A DNA stretch of 64,000 bases from Bacteroidales bacterium (GTDB lineage Bacteria; Bacteroidota; Bacteroidia; Bacteroidales; F082): contig JAFGXS010000039.1 in the NCBI GenBank assembly GCA_016936505.1, positions 87,154 through 151,153 on the forward strand. Reading direction: 5' to 3'. Of this stretch, positions 27,479 to 36,332 are shown in pieces (the first letter of the stretch is position 1; each line of letters begins with the position of its first letter). The notes beneath the pieces were generated by a model. The model did not search any database, was not told where the DNA came from, and was given only the letters and a program-made list of their open reading frames with translations. A program made the translations under genes and the position numbers.

Positions 27479-28351
27479 CTATGATTCTTTTTCATTGTTA
27501 ACCAGCCGTATAGGCATAGGTTCAGTTACCGAACCGGTATAAACAGAAATATGGGGGAAAGGAAGTTCAATTCCCTCTTTATCAAATCTTTCCTTGATAG
27601 AATCCATCAGCTGATTTTTTACTTTTACCCAGTTTTCTTTGGTGCTCCAAACGTAAAACAGCAAATCGAGCGACGAAGAGCCAAAATCATTAAACACCAC
27701 CATTGGTTCGGGATAATTCAAACAATCGGGTTCGCTTTTTGCTATTTCAAGCAAAACCTCTTTTACCCTTTTGATGTTTTCTTTGTATGCAACTCCTATC
27801 TGTAAATCAATACGACGAATAGGGAACCTGGTTACATTTGTCAAAGGACTTTTAATCAACATTTCGTTAGGAACCCTCACAAAACGGTTATCAAAGGTTC
27901 TCAGTTTAATCGACAGCAAATCGATAGACATTACCACCCCGGTAACATCGCCAATGCTCACTATATCATTCAGTTCAAACGGACGTTCACCAATTAAGAA
28001 TAAGCCACTTATGATGTTTGAAACACTGGTTTGTGAAGCAAAACCAATGGCAATACCGATAATACCTGCCGTTCCTAACAGGGCACTTACTTCAAATCCC
28101 AGCGACTTCAAAAAAGAAATGATAATAACAGTAAACGCTGTGTATGTAAAAAACCGACTGGTAAGCAGGCCCACATGTGGAGAATAATGTTTCCCCAATT
28201 GTTTTTTAATTACTTTCCCTACCCAAACAACTACCACAATACCAACAACCAAAATAATAACCGATTTAAGCAATACTATCGGATCAAGCTTGGTTAAAAA
28301 GCTAAAGTAATTTGTTTTTGCTGCAGAAGTTGTTGCTGCTAATGGATTCAT
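27479..28351 (-). CDS. Small-conductance mechanosensitive channel (MscS family)
   Basis: A 290-residue channel that opens on membrane tension and releases solutes after hypo-osmotic shock. Three helices are seen (about 28-48, 68-88, 92-120). The pore helix is Gly/Ala-rich (LLGTAGIIGIAIGFASQTSVSNIISGLFLI), as in MscS TM3. The beta domain (LNDIVSIGDVTGVVMSIDLLSIKLRTFDN) and the alpha/beta cytoplasmic vestibule follow. Third gene of a tight minus-strand cluster, 6 bases after the DUF432-like gene. Confidence 0.93.
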   Translation of the reverse strand: MNPLAATTSAAKTNYFSFLTKLDPIVLLKSVIILVVGIVVVVWVGKVIKKQLGKHYSPHVGLLTSRFFTYTAFTVIIISFLKSLGFEVSALLGTAGIIGIAIGFASQTSVSNIISGLFLIGERPFELNDIVSIGDVTGVVMSIDLLSIKLRTFDNRFVRVPNEMLIKSPLTNVTRFPIRRIDLQIGVAYKENIKRVKEVLLEIAKSEPDCLNYPEPMVVFNDFGSSSLDLLFYVWSTKENWVKVKNQLMDSIKERFDKEGIELPFPHISVYTGSVTEPMPIRLVNNEKES

Positions 28352-28357
28352 ATCTTT

Positions 28358-29146
28358 CTATTTATTGGGTAATATCAATGTATTTTTCATTCGGATTGGG
28401 GTAAAAGTCTTCAAAAGAATACTTTTCTTATCGTGACTGACTGCTTTTTGAACCAACGTGAATTTCCCCAATTCTTTTGGCAATGCATTGGCCATTCGTA
28501 CGTCGGCCAACTGACTGTCTTTTCCGTATTCAAAAGTCATTTTCCCAAGCCAGAAATTTTTAGCATCGCTGTATACCGACAAATTATTTACTCTGATAAC
28601 CAGCTTTTCCAGCAACAACGATTCATATCCTGCATTTCTAACCTCAACAGGACAAATAAACATGTGAGGATCGGTATGTGGCTCGGGTTTAATATGAATT
28701 GATGGAAAATCTTCGTAAACCAATTCTCCATCAAAAAAATTACCTACCCAGGAATGCGACAACGGCTGGGTTGGAAATTCACCCAATGCCATACTCCGTT
28801 GTTTCCCAATTCGAACACTGATCCATGCAGGAAGCCAGTAAAAAAACATAATATTCTTGCCTTCGGGTACTACTAATGGCTCATTAAAAACCACCTGTAC
28901 CGATTTGTCTGGTACGTGAGGTAAACACACCAAAGGAACCGTTTCCTCCGAAACCAGCCATCGTTTCCAAACCGCATTTTTAGGAGGATTTTTTTGGCGT
29001 GCATCAAAATTATTCCCTGAAAACAACTCAATAAAATTCATCTGCTTACGAATCCATATTTTCAGACTTCCCGACTCGTGCATCACAGCCGAATCGGTTT
29101 TCAACTTTACTTCTTCGTTAATTGCTATTTGCTGAAATTCATCCAT
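28358..29146 (-). CDS. DUF432-like protein next to MscS
   Basis: A 262-residue soluble protein without signal peptide or membrane segment. I assign it tentatively to the DUF432 family from its overall pattern (WKRWLVSEETVPLVCLPHVPDKSVQV, FFYWLPAWISVRIG, SWVGNFFDGELVYE) and its place beside a mechanosensitive channel gene, a pairing I recall for DUF432. Predicted secondary structure is mostly beta. It sits 5 bases after the DUF1003 gene and 6 before mscS, so the three are surely one operon. A role as channel modulator is only inference. Confidence 0.7.
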   Translation of the reverse strand: MDEFQQIAINEEVKLKTDSAVMHESGSLKIWIRKQMNFIELFSGNNFDARQKNPPKNAVWKRWLVSEETVPLVCLPHVPDKSVQVVFNEPLVVPEGKNIMFFYWLPAWISVRIGKQRSMALGEFPTQPLSHSWVGNFFDGELVYEDFPSIHIKPEPHTDPHMFICPVEVRNAGYESLLLEKLVIRVNNLSVYSDAKNFWLGKMTFEYGKDSQLADVRMANALPKELGKFTLVQKAVSHDKKSILLKTFTPIRMKNTLILPNK

Positions 29147-29151
29147 CGGGT

Positions 29152-29874
29152 CTATTTTTCTTTGTCATTTGTTTTTGAAGCTTTTTGCTGAATAGCACTC
29201 AGCAACTCCATTTGCATTTTCTGTATTTCCATCATCCTGTCCCACTGATAGGTAAGCATATGATCCAGTTTTTCATGAAGTGTCCTGATTTCCAGCTCCG
29301 ACTTAAGGTTCACTTTATAATCGTTTTCCGAACGCATTCTGTCTTTGGCTTCCTGCCTGTTCTGGCTCATCATAATAATAGGAGCCTGAATGGCTGCCAC
29401 TGTTGACAGCAATAGATTTAACAGAATAAATGGATAAGGATCAAAGGGTTTAAACAATAAATAAAGAGAATTTATTATGATCCAGATTCCCATAAACGAC
29501 ATGAAGATGATGATGAAAGTCCAGCTGCCTCCAAATTCTGCAATTTTATCAGAAAGTCGCTCACCAAAGGTCCATTTTTGATCAAACTGGCTCTCTGTGT
29601 TTTCTGAGATAAAATCGTTATTCTTCATGGTATCGAGCACATCCTGCTCCAGCGACGACAATGCTCCCTTTTCGTCGTGTAACATGGAAGTTACATATTT
29701 AAGTCGGTAAGCTGCCAGGTCCGATTCACAAATGTAGTCATCTGTTGTCCAGTCGGGATGGTCAACTTTTATCAGATCCCAAACCTGATCGCGTATCGAG
29801 GATGCAGCGATGAGTTCGTCAGAATTATATTTTTTGCCACAAACAGCACAAACATTTCTTGATTCTTCTTTCAT
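29152..29874 (-). CDS. DUF1003 membrane protein
   Basis: A 240-residue protein with a small N-terminal Cys pair (CAVCGKKY, about residues 9-16) and a DUF1003 domain: GERLSDKIAEFGGSWTFIIIFMSFMGIWIIIN, then LNLLLSTVAAIQAPIIMMSQNRQEAKDR. Two membrane helices are predicted (about 118-140 and 153-170), followed by a coiled coil (about 185-230). The function is unknown. It heads the DUF1003-DUF432-mscS cluster, hinting at a role in envelope stress or tension sensing. Confidence 0.85.
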   Translation of the reverse strand: MKEESRNVCAVCGKKYNSDELIAASSIRDQVWDLIKVDHPDWTTDDYICESDLAAYRLKYVTSMLHDEKGALSSLEQDVLDTMKNNDFISENTESQFDQKWTFGERLSDKIAEFGGSWTFIIIFMSFMGIWIIINSLYLLFKPFDPYPFILLNLLLSTVAAIQAPIIMMSQNRQEAKDRMRSENDYKVNLKSELEIRTLHEKLDHMLTYQWDRMMEIQKMQMELLSAIQQKASKTNDKEK

Positions 29875-29976
29875 AAAATTTTTTCAGAGGGTTTTTTCTT
29901 CCTTATAAGTTAAAAGCGAAATTAATGATATTTGCTCCTTACCTACACAAAATCAATTGGTTTTTAATATTTTTTA

Positions 29977-31200
29977 TTATTCATACCGCAGGGCTCTGGC
30001 CGGAACAATACGTGTGATGTAATAAGAAGGAAGGATCAAAACCAACAGGGTCATTAAAAAGGTTCCAAGATTCAACCAAAGTAAAGTTAAAGGGTGGAGT
30101 TCAACAGGAACATACGAAACATAATAGTTTTGCGGATCGAGCAAAAACACATGAAAATGGTACTGAATAAAATAAAACAACAGCCCGGCAAAATTCCCCC
30201 AAAACATGCCCCGGCCAATGATATAAGCCGCTTTGTAAAGAAATATCTTACGAACAGAAGTATTGCTGGAACCCAGGGTTTTCAGAATTCCAACCATCGC
30301 AGTACGTTCAATAATAAGGATAAACAAAGTGGAAACCATGGTAATGGAAGCCACCACCAGCATCAATACCAGAATCACCACCACATTGGTATCCAGCAAA
30401 GCTAACCAATTGAAAATTTCAGGATATTCCTGAATAATATTATCAACTGTCATATTATAGGGAACCTGATTATAAAGTGCCTGAGCTGTTTGGTTAATTT
30501 TGCTAAAGTCCTTAAGTTCAATCTCCACATTTCCTACCTGATCAGGTTTCCATCCGTTTAGTTTCTGAACCTGCTGTAATGCTCCAATAACATAACGCTT
30601 GTCAAATTCTTCCATTCCTGTATGGTAGATGCCCGAAACAATTAACTTTCTTCCCAACGCCTCAGAGCCATCACCGCCCACGAACCATAACCTAACAGGG
30701 TCGCCCACCTTTAACATTAATTCATGAGACAGTTTTCTTGATATGAGCACTTGTTTGTCATTTCCATTATGAAAATCGGGTAAGCTTCCTTCTAAAAGGT
30801 TATCTTTTAAAAAACTCCAGTCGTAATCGGTACCAACACCTTTCAATACCACACCCTGTATCTGATCTTTAGTTTTCAACACTCCGGCCTTTTGGGCTGT
30901 AAGTTGCACGTGGGCAACATTAGCATCACTTTTCAGCAGTTTCAGCAGTTTTTCCGATGGAATAATCGGAGTTTCTTCTACCGACTGGTTCCTGTCAAAA
31001 GCAACCACCTGAAGCGGAGTAGCAAATCCTGTTATCTTTTCTCTGATAGACTTTTTGAAACCGACAACAATAGCCACCGAGGCAATCATTAATGCCAAAC
31101 CCAGCGCAATACTGATGTAAGCAATCCTGATAACGGGTCGCGAATAAGCTTCAGATCTGCCGGGCGCAATATGTCGTGCTATGAAATATTCGAAGTTCAA
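29977..31200 (-). CDS. LolC/LolE-like ABC transporter permease
   Basis: A 407-residue FtsX/MacB-type permease of the LolC/E family, which extracts lipoproteins from the inner membrane for delivery to the outer membrane. The start FIARHIAPGRSEAYSRPVIRIAYISIALGLALMI gives helix 1; a large periplasmic domain (about 50-270) follows, then three helices near 275-300, 320-345 and 372-397. No lolD ATPase gene is adjacent, as is common in this phylum. It is divergent from the NamZ gene. Other FtsX-type exporters remain possible. Confidence 0.85.
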   Translation of the reverse strand: MNFEYFIARHIAPGRSEAYSRPVIRIAYISIALGLALMIASVAIVVGFKKSIREKITGFATPLQVVAFDRNQSVEETPIIPSEKLLKLLKSDANVAHVQLTAQKAGVLKTKDQIQGVVLKGVGTDYDWSFLKDNLLEGSLPDFHNGNDKQVLISRKLSHELMLKVGDPVRLWFVGGDGSEALGRKLIVSGIYHTGMEEFDKRYVIGALQQVQKLNGWKPDQVGNVEIELKDFSKINQTAQALYNQVPYNMTVDNIIQEYPEIFNWLALLDTNVVVILVLMLVVASITMVSTLFILIIERTAMVGILKTLGSSNTSVRKIFLYKAAYIIGRGMFWGNFAGLLFYFIQYHFHVFLLDPQNYYVSYVPVELHPLTLLWLNLGTFLMTLLVLILPSYYITRIVPARALRYE

Positions 31201-31215
31201 ACTGTATTTTTTTTA

Positions 31216-31223
31216 CAAATTTA
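31216..31223 (-). promoter_or_regulatory. Candidate -7 box for the LolC/E-like gene
   Basis: The minus strand reads TAAATTTG (TAnnTTTG), 15 bases before the ATG at 31200. No -33 element is evident. Confidence 0.45.
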
Positions 31224-31280
31224 GAATTTCCCTGCCGAAAAACGCTCTTTTTTGTAGATTTACCCTCTAAACCTTTTTAT

Positions 31281-32471
31281 ATGTTGCGCCTGAAAACCGG
31301 AATACTGATACTGATCATCACGCTTCCTTTCCTAAGTATAGCACAAAAACCCGTGTGGGTTCCATTTAAAAGGATAACAACCGGCGATGAACAGACCCGT
31401 TTATATTTTCCAATGCTCCGGCATAAAAATGTGGCAGTAGTAGCAAATCAAAGTTCGGTTATAGGAAAAACACATTTGATTGATACATTGGTTTCTGATC
31501 ATATCCATGTGGTTCGAATTTTTAGTCCGGAACACGGATTCAGAGGTAAAGCAGCAGCTGGCGAACTCATACAAAACGGAAAAGATATAAAAACAGGAAT
31601 CCCGATAGTATCACTTTACGGAAAACATAAAAAGCCTACCTCAGCTGACCTCAGAGGTGTTGACGTGGTGGTATTTGATCTACAGGATGTGGGGGTACGT
31701 TTTTATACCTACATTTCCACTCTTTCGCTGGTAATGGAAGCCTGTGCAGAAAACCACATTCCATTAATCCTGCTCGACAGACCCAACCCCAATGCTTTTT
31801 ACATTGATGGTCCGGTTCTGCAGAAACAGTTCAGCTCCTTTGTTGGCATGTATCCTGTTCCGGTTGTTTACGGAATGACTATTGGCGAATATGCCCTGAT
31901 GGTAAATGGCGAAAAATGGCTGAAAGACAATCAAAGTTGTCTTCTTACTGTGATCCGGCTCAAAAACTACAGACACAATATGGTTTTTCAACTCCCGGTA
32001 AAACCGTCACCCAATTTACCCAACTGGCAGTCTGTTTATTTGTATCCTTCATTATGTTTCTTTGAAGGCACTGTTGTAAGTGTAGGACGCGGAACACCCG
32101 TCCCTTTTCAGGTTTACGGACACCCCGATCTGAAAGGAAGCTTTGTTTTCACACCCAAAACCATAACCGGAACTTCAATTGTACCTAAACTTGCCGACAA
32201 AGAATGTTTTGGAGAATCACTTACCCCATACGCAGAAAAGTTCAGAAAAAACAAACCTGAATTAAACCTCAATTGGCTCATCAATGCTTATCGTGAATTG
32301 TCCGAAAAAAAAATACCCTTCTTCAATAATTATTTTGATTTATTGGCCGGTAACGAAAACCTAAAAAAACAGATTGAAAAAGGATTGTCGGAAAAAGAAA
32401 TCAGAAAAAGCTGGGAAAAGAACCTTAAAGCCTTCGAACAGACCAGGAAAAAATACCTGCTCTATCATTAA
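31281..32471 (+). CDS. Exo-beta-N-acetylmuramidase NamZ family (DUF1343, GH171)
   Basis: A 396-residue exported protein with a signal peptide (LKTGILILIITLPFLSIAQ). The DUF1343 core is seen as KNVAVVANQSSVIGKTHLIDTL, FSPEHGFRGKAAAGE, VSLYGKHKKPTSADLRGVDVVVFDLQDVGVRFYTYISTL, and LDRPNPNAFYIDGPVLQ. The characterised family member NamZ removes terminal MurNAc from peptidoglycan fragments, so a role in wall recycling or scavenging is likely. It is followed by a hairpin at 32491-32510 and a long untranslated gap. Confidence 0.88.
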   Translation: MLRLKTGILILIITLPFLSIAQKPVWVPFKRITTGDEQTRLYFPMLRHKNVAVVANQSSVIGKTHLIDTLVSDHIHVVRIFSPEHGFRGKAAAGELIQNGKDIKTGIPIVSLYGKHKKPTSADLRGVDVVVFDLQDVGVRFYTYISTLSLVMEACAENHIPLILLDRPNPNAFYIDGPVLQKQFSSFVGMYPVPVVYGMTIGEYALMVNGEKWLKDNQSCLLTVIRLKNYRHNMVFQLPVKPSPNLPNWQSVYLYPSLCFFEGTVVSVGRGTPVPFQVYGHPDLKGSFVFTPKTITGTSIVPKLADKECFGESLTPYAEKFRKNKPELNLNWLINAYRELSEKKIPFFNNYFDLLAGNENLKKQIEKGLSEKEIRKSWEKNLKAFEQTRKKYLLYH

Positions 32472-32490
32472 ACGTTAAAACTTATTGCCC

Positions 32491-32510
32491 GGCTGTTTTT
32501 CAACAGCCTT
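32491..32510 (+). terminator. Probable terminator of the NamZ gene
   Basis: GGCTGTT, 4-base loop, AACAGCC, then a short imperfect T run (TTTATTT). It lies 20 bases after the stop. Confidence 0.65.
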
Positions 32511-32584
32511 TATTTCCGTAAATGTAAACCTATTATTGTTACAAAGGAATTGTAACCAAACCTTAAGGTTTCAAGATAAAAAAA

Positions 32585-32607
32585 CCGTAACCATTAACTG
32601 GTTACGG
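32585..32607. repeat. 8-bp perfect inverted repeat
   Basis: CCGTAACC, 7 bases, GGTTACGG. No T run follows, so it is not a typical terminator; it may be an operator or part of a structured RNA. Confidence 0.6.
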
Positions 32608-32731
32608 CCATTATGAAAACCCATAGGGTAAAAACCCAAAAATTCTTTTGACGAAAATACCATCTTTTTAGTAAAAAGTCAAGTTTTTTTTTCAGTATTT
32701 GAATAATAATATTTTGTTTTTCGACCATAAT

Positions 32732-32750
32732 ATATAGTATTCGACTATAT
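32732..32750. repeat. 7-bp inverted repeat
   Basis: ATATAGT, 5 bases, ACTATAT, in very AT-rich DNA; a small cruciform or hairpin. Confidence 0.5.
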
Positions 32751-32774
32751 TCTCCATCCTATTCAAAGAGGGGG

Positions 32775-32847
32775 TTCCTTCGAAGTTCCTTCGTTGTTTA
32801 TTCGTAGTTACTTCGTATTTAGTTCGTATAAAAACGAAGTAAATACG
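32775..32847. repeat. Five tandem 11-bp units running into a hairpin
   Basis: Units at 32775, 32786, 32797, 32808 and 32819 share a central TTCG (for example TTCCTTCGTTG, TTACTTCGTAT). The last two units (32814-32827) form a 14-bp stem with 32834-32847 with one mismatch and a 6-base loop. Confidence 0.8.
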
Positions 32848-33088
32848 TTTTAATATCGGCTTAAATATGATATTATATTAACTTTATTATGTATGTGCTT
32901 ACTGGTTAACACACCTTTAGCAAGGATTAAAACATCACAGGATTTGAGTTTAGCAAAAAAAGACAACTATTCAGTCAATAAGCCACCTGTTTTTACAGTC
33001 TTTTAAATTTTATTACATCAGCATGCAAAAAATCATTTTCTTGCAAATAATTTGAATGTTTTACGGTTACTGACCAGTCAATATTAAA

Positions 33089-33370
33089 ATGATAAAAAGA
33101 AATACATCATTTGGCACTATGGAAACTTTACTGGAAAAGAACGGTAAAGTTATAGCCGAATATTTAACCTTTGAGAAAGAAGGCAGAGGGCATAGCCACA
33201 ACCAATGGGAAGTCTGCTATGTTATCGAAGGAAAAGGAATTATATACAGCGGTGAAGAAGAAATTAAAGTAACGGAAGGTGATGTATGCAAAATTCCGCC
33301 CCATACCAACCATTGGATGAAACCAGAACCCTACATGGAAATCTTATTGGTTTATTCAAATTCTAAATAG
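33089..33370 (+). CDS. Small cupin-domain protein
   Basis: A 93-residue single-domain cupin. Motif 1 is GRGHSHNQWEVCYVIEGKG, with the two His and the Glu that bind metal, and motif 2 is GDVCKIPPHTNHWM with the third His. The metal site therefore looks complete. Stand-alone cupins of this size act as sensors, isomerases or dioxygenases, and the role cannot be told. It is flanked by a long gap upstream and by the DUF502 promoter downstream, so it is probably a single-gene unit. Confidence 0.82.
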   Translation: MIKRNTSFGTMETLLEKNGKVIAEYLTFEKEGRGHSHNQWEVCYVIEGKGIIYSGEEEIKVTEGDVCKIPPHTNHWMKPEPYMEILLVYSNSK

Positions 33371-33470
33371 TCTGATCCTGCCTGGTTCGTTTTCCCATAA
33401 ACCCACTTGAAATTCCAACTGATTATCTGAACCCTGGAAGCACAATTAATAAAATCTTTACAACAGATTG

Positions 33471-33500
33471 TTTGGCTTAAATAATTCAGAACTAACTTTG
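33471..33500 (+). promoter_or_regulatory. Promoter of the DUF502-surE-lpxB operon
   Basis: TTTG (33471-33474), 18 bases, TAACTTTG (33493-33500), a perfect match to the phylum consensus. The start codon is 16 bases after the -7 box. Confidence 0.85.
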
Positions 33501-33516
33501 TGGCAAAATTCTAAAC

Positions 33517-34122
33517 ATGAAAAACAATCCGTTTCAACGCTTTGGCAAACGACTTATCAATTACTTTTTTCAGGGGCTTCTTTATCTTGCACCCGTAACT
33601 GTTACGCTTTGGGTTATCTATCGTATTTTCGAGTTCATAGACAGCTTACTCACCGGGTACATTAAAGACCTCTTAGGAATCAACATCCCCGGACTGGGCT
33701 TCATTATTCTTTTGGCAACAATCAGCCTTGTAGGATTTCTGGGATCAACCTTTATTTTCCTGCCCGTAGTTAATTATCTTGATAAACTACTCACAAAAAC
33801 CCCACTCATAAAGATTGTTTACACTTCGGTTAAGGATTTGATTTCAGCCTTTGTGGGTCAGAAAAAGAAATTTAACGAACCTGTTTTGATCCGCATGAAC
33901 CGCGACTGGGAGGTTGAACGCATTGGTTTTATTACTAACAGAGACCTTTCGCTGATTGGCGAGCCAAATAAAAAAGTAGCTGTATATTTGCCCCACGCTT
34001 ATACCTGGTCGGGAAATATCTACATTGTACCGGCAGATAATGTGAAAAAAATCGATGCTCCTGCAATGGAAATAATGAAATTTGTCATCTCTGCCGGAGT
34101 AACTAACATCAACAACAAATAA
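33517..34122 (+). CDS. DUF502 family membrane protein
   Basis: A 201-residue protein with two N-terminal helices (about 15-38 and 55-82: GLYLAPVTVTLWVIYRIFEF and GLGFIILLATISLVGFLGS) and a soluble C-terminal part. The pattern TPLIKIVYTSVKDLISAFVGQKKKFNEPVLI is diagnostic of DUF502. The role is not established; it heads an operon with surE and lpxB with only 2 bases to surE, suggesting an envelope-linked function. Confidence 0.87.
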   Translation: MKNNPFQRFGKRLINYFFQGLLYLAPVTVTLWVIYRIFEFIDSLLTGYIKDLLGINIPGLGFIILLATISLVGFLGSTFIFLPVVNYLDKLLTKTPLIKIVYTSVKDLISAFVGQKKKFNEPVLIRMNRDWEVERIGFITNRDLSLIGEPNKKVAVYLPHAYTWSGNIYIVPADNVKKIDAPAMEIMKFVISAGVTNINNK

Positions 34123-34124
34123 AT

Positions 34125-34883
34125 ATGAACAATAAACCATTAATACTGGTTACCAACGACGACAGCATCCACGCCAAAGGATTACACAAACTGGTTGAGA
34201 TTGTCCGACAATATGGAGAAGTAGTAGTTATAGCTTCTGAACAAATTATGTCGGGAATGAGCCATGCTGTTACCATTAAAGTGCCGCTGATGCCCCGACT
34301 GTCAAAGAAAGAAGAAGGGTATACCGAATACATTACCAACGGCACCCCGGTCGACAATGTAAAGATAGGAAGACACAGGCTTTTGAACCGTAAACCCGAT
34401 CTTATTGTTTCAGGAATCAACCACGGTTCAAATGCGGCTATAAATATTGTTTATTCGGGAACTATGGCTGCAGCCATGGAAGGAGCCATTGAAGGTATTC
34501 CGGCTATCGGTTTCTCGCTGGATGATTTTGACTCGGAAGCAGATTTCAGCCATGTTTCACCTTACATTCAAACCATTGTCAAAAAAGTACTTAGAGAAGG
34601 CTTGCCCGAAGGGGTTTGTTTAAATGTAAACTTTCCTAAGAAGTCATCCGAACCCCTCAAAGGCATCAAAACTGTTCGCCAGGCCAAAGCGCGTTGGGTA
34701 GAAGAATTTGAATTGCGAACCGACCCTTACGGCAGACAATATTATTGGATGGGAGGAGTTTTCGAAAATGGTGATCCACGCCACGATACAGACGAAAAGG
34801 CGATGGCCGATAACTACGTGGCAGTTGTGCCTGTAAAAATTGATTTCACTGCAGATCAATACCTTGACAAACTTAAATTCTGA
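34125..34883 (+). CDS. surE: 5'/3'-nucleotidase SurE
   Basis: A 252-residue metal-dependent phosphatase that removes phosphate from nucleoside monophosphates and was found as a stationary-phase survival factor. The acidic metal pair is Asp12-Asp13 (LVTNDDSIHAKGL), with further ligands in SGMSHAVT and SGINHGSNAAINIVYSGT. Length and motifs are typical. It lies inside a tight operon between the DUF502 gene and a small membrane protein gene. Confidence 0.95.
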   Translation: MNNKPLILVTNDDSIHAKGLHKLVEIVRQYGEVVVIASEQIMSGMSHAVTIKVPLMPRLSKKEEGYTEYITNGTPVDNVKIGRHRLLNRKPDLIVSGINHGSNAAINIVYSGTMAAAMEGAIEGIPAIGFSLDDFDSEADFSHVSPYIQTIVKKVLREGLPEGVCLNVNFPKKSSEPLKGIKTVRQAKARWVEEFELRTDPYGRQYYWMGGVFENGDPRHDTDEKAMADNYVAVVPVKIDFTADQYLDKLKF

Positions 34884-34886
34884 CAC

Positions 34887-35168
34887 ATGAAAAAGGACCA
34901 CTTTCTCTTAGGAATGCTCTTTGGTATAGTAATGCCATTCCCGGTATATGGGATCTTGTGGCTTATTGACAGTTCACTGAAAAAGGCCGGTATCTGGAAC
35001 GGACTACAGCCCCACGAAAATCTTTATTTACTCAGTATTGCCATAAATTTTCTGCTGGTTCGCTTTTACCTTTCAAAATGGAACCTGCGCAAAACAGGAT
35101 TAGGAATGTTGTTGGTGAGTATTCTTCTGGTTATGGCATTTTTCCTTGTTTTCTACAAACAATATTAA
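34887..35168 (+). CDS. Small membrane protein of unknown function
   Basis: A 93-residue protein with three predicted helices (about 8-27, 45-60, 72-90) and basic loops. I do not recognise a family. It is packed between surE (3-base gap) and lpxB (3-base gap), so it is translated from the same mRNA; by context it may act at the inner membrane in envelope metabolism, which is inference only. Confidence 0.78.
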   Translation: MKKDHFLLGMLFGIVMPFPVYGILWLIDSSLKKAGIWNGLQPHENLYLLSIAINFLLVRFYLSKWNLRKTGLGMLLVSILLVMAFFLVFYKQY

Positions 35169-35171
35169 TAA

Positions 35172-36281
35172 ATGAAATACTACCTCATTGCCGGTGAAGC
35201 ATCGGGCGATCTGCATGGCGCCAATTTGATGAAAGCCATTATGGAACAAGATCCAAAGGCAGAATTCCGGTTTTGGGGAGGAGATAAAATGCAGGCCATT
35301 GGCGGAACACTGGTAAAACATTACCGCGATCTGGCTTTTATGGGGATTCAGGAAGTGGTACTGAACCTGAGAACCATCATGAAAAATTTCACTTTCTGCA
35401 AAAAAGAAATTACCGATTATAATCCTGATGTAGTAGTATTTATTGACTATCCAGGATTCAATCTCCGCATGGCCAGGTTTGCCAAAGAAAAAGGGTTCAA
35501 GACAGTATTTTATGTTTCTCCCACAGTATGGGCATGGAAAAAGTCCAGGGTTTTTACCATTAAGAAATATGTTGACCGAATGATGGTCATTTTGCCTTTT
35601 GAAGAAGCCTTTTATCAAAAATATGACTACAAAGCTTATTTTGTCGGACACCCGCTTTTAGATGAATTAAAAGAAGAGAAACATATTTCAAAAGAAGAGT
35701 TTTTAACCAAAAACAACCTTAACAACAAGCCCATAATTGCACTTTTGCCTGGCAGCCGTGTTCAGGAAATAAGCAATATTCTTTCTTACATGGTTCAGCT
35801 GAGTGCAAACTATCCCAACCATCAGTTTGTTATTGGAGGTGTTCATTCGGTTCCAAAAGAAACCTACCATGCAGCCAAAGATATGCCCGTTGTTTACGGT
35901 CAAACTCATGATCTGTTGCGTTCTGCCGATGCTGCCCTGGTTACCTCGGGAACTGCAACACTGGAAACTGCTTTAATCGGAACCCCGCAGGTAGTTTGTT
36001 ACAAAACCAGTACTGTAACTTATACAGTAGCCCGGATTTTGGTTAACGTTTCCTATATTTCGCTGGTGAACCTCATTATGGATAAAGAAGTGGTTCGGGA
36101 GCTTATTCAGGGTGATTTGACACTATACAACCTGAAAACCGAACTCGACAAAACACTTTCGGATGAAGGAAAAGCCCGCATGAAAGCCGAATACAGCACG
36201 CTCAGGAATTTACTCGGTAATAGCGGAGCATCAGACAAAGCCGCTCAGGTCATCCATGACTTTTTATCAAAAAACAGTTAG
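35172..36281 (+). CDS. lpxB: Lipid-A-disaccharide synthase
   Basis: A 369-residue GT19 glycosyltransferase that joins UDP-diacylglucosamine and lipid X in lipid A synthesis at the inner membrane. The start YLIAGEASGDLHGANLM, the segment FIDYPGFNLRMARFAKEKG, VFYVSPTVWAWKKSRVFTIKKYVDRM and LLPGSRVQEIS are all family hallmarks, as is the acceptor-site region TSGTATLETALIGTPQVVCYK. Its presence shows the organism makes LPS. It is the last gene of the DUF502-surE operon; comEC follows 51 bases later. Confidence 0.95.
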   Translation: MKYYLIAGEASGDLHGANLMKAIMEQDPKAEFRFWGGDKMQAIGGTLVKHYRDLAFMGIQEVVLNLRTIMKNFTFCKKEITDYNPDVVVFIDYPGFNLRMARFAKEKGFKTVFYVSPTVWAWKKSRVFTIKKYVDRMMVILPFEEAFYQKYDYKAYFVGHPLLDELKEEKHISKEEFLTKNNLNNKPIIALLPGSRVQEISNILSYMVQLSANYPNHQFVIGGVHSVPKETYHAAKDMPVVYGQTHDLLRSADAALVTSGTATLETALIGTPQVVCYKTSTVTYTVARILVNVSYISLVNLIMDKEVVRELIQGDLTLYNLKTELDKTLSDEGKARMKAEYSTLRNLLGNSGASDKAAQVIHDFLSKNS

Positions 36282-36332
36282 CGCGAATCCTCTTTTTTTG
36301 TAATATTGACGTAACCAACAGCTAATTACGTC

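Larger units (their letters stand above)
32472..33088. other. 617-bp gene-free region rich in hairpins and short repeats
   Basis: No open frame of credible coding character. It holds a terminator-like hairpin, an 8-bp inverted repeat (32585-32607), a 7-bp inverted repeat (32732-32750), and five tandem 11-bp units ending in a 14-bp stem (32775-32847). The last 240 bases before the cupin gene show no structure I can name. Confidence 0.75.

Noticed and set aside
34887..35168. Chance open frame between surE and lpxB
   Set aside because: The 3-base gaps on both sides, the ATG start and three clear hydrophobic helices support a real gene, so it was kept.
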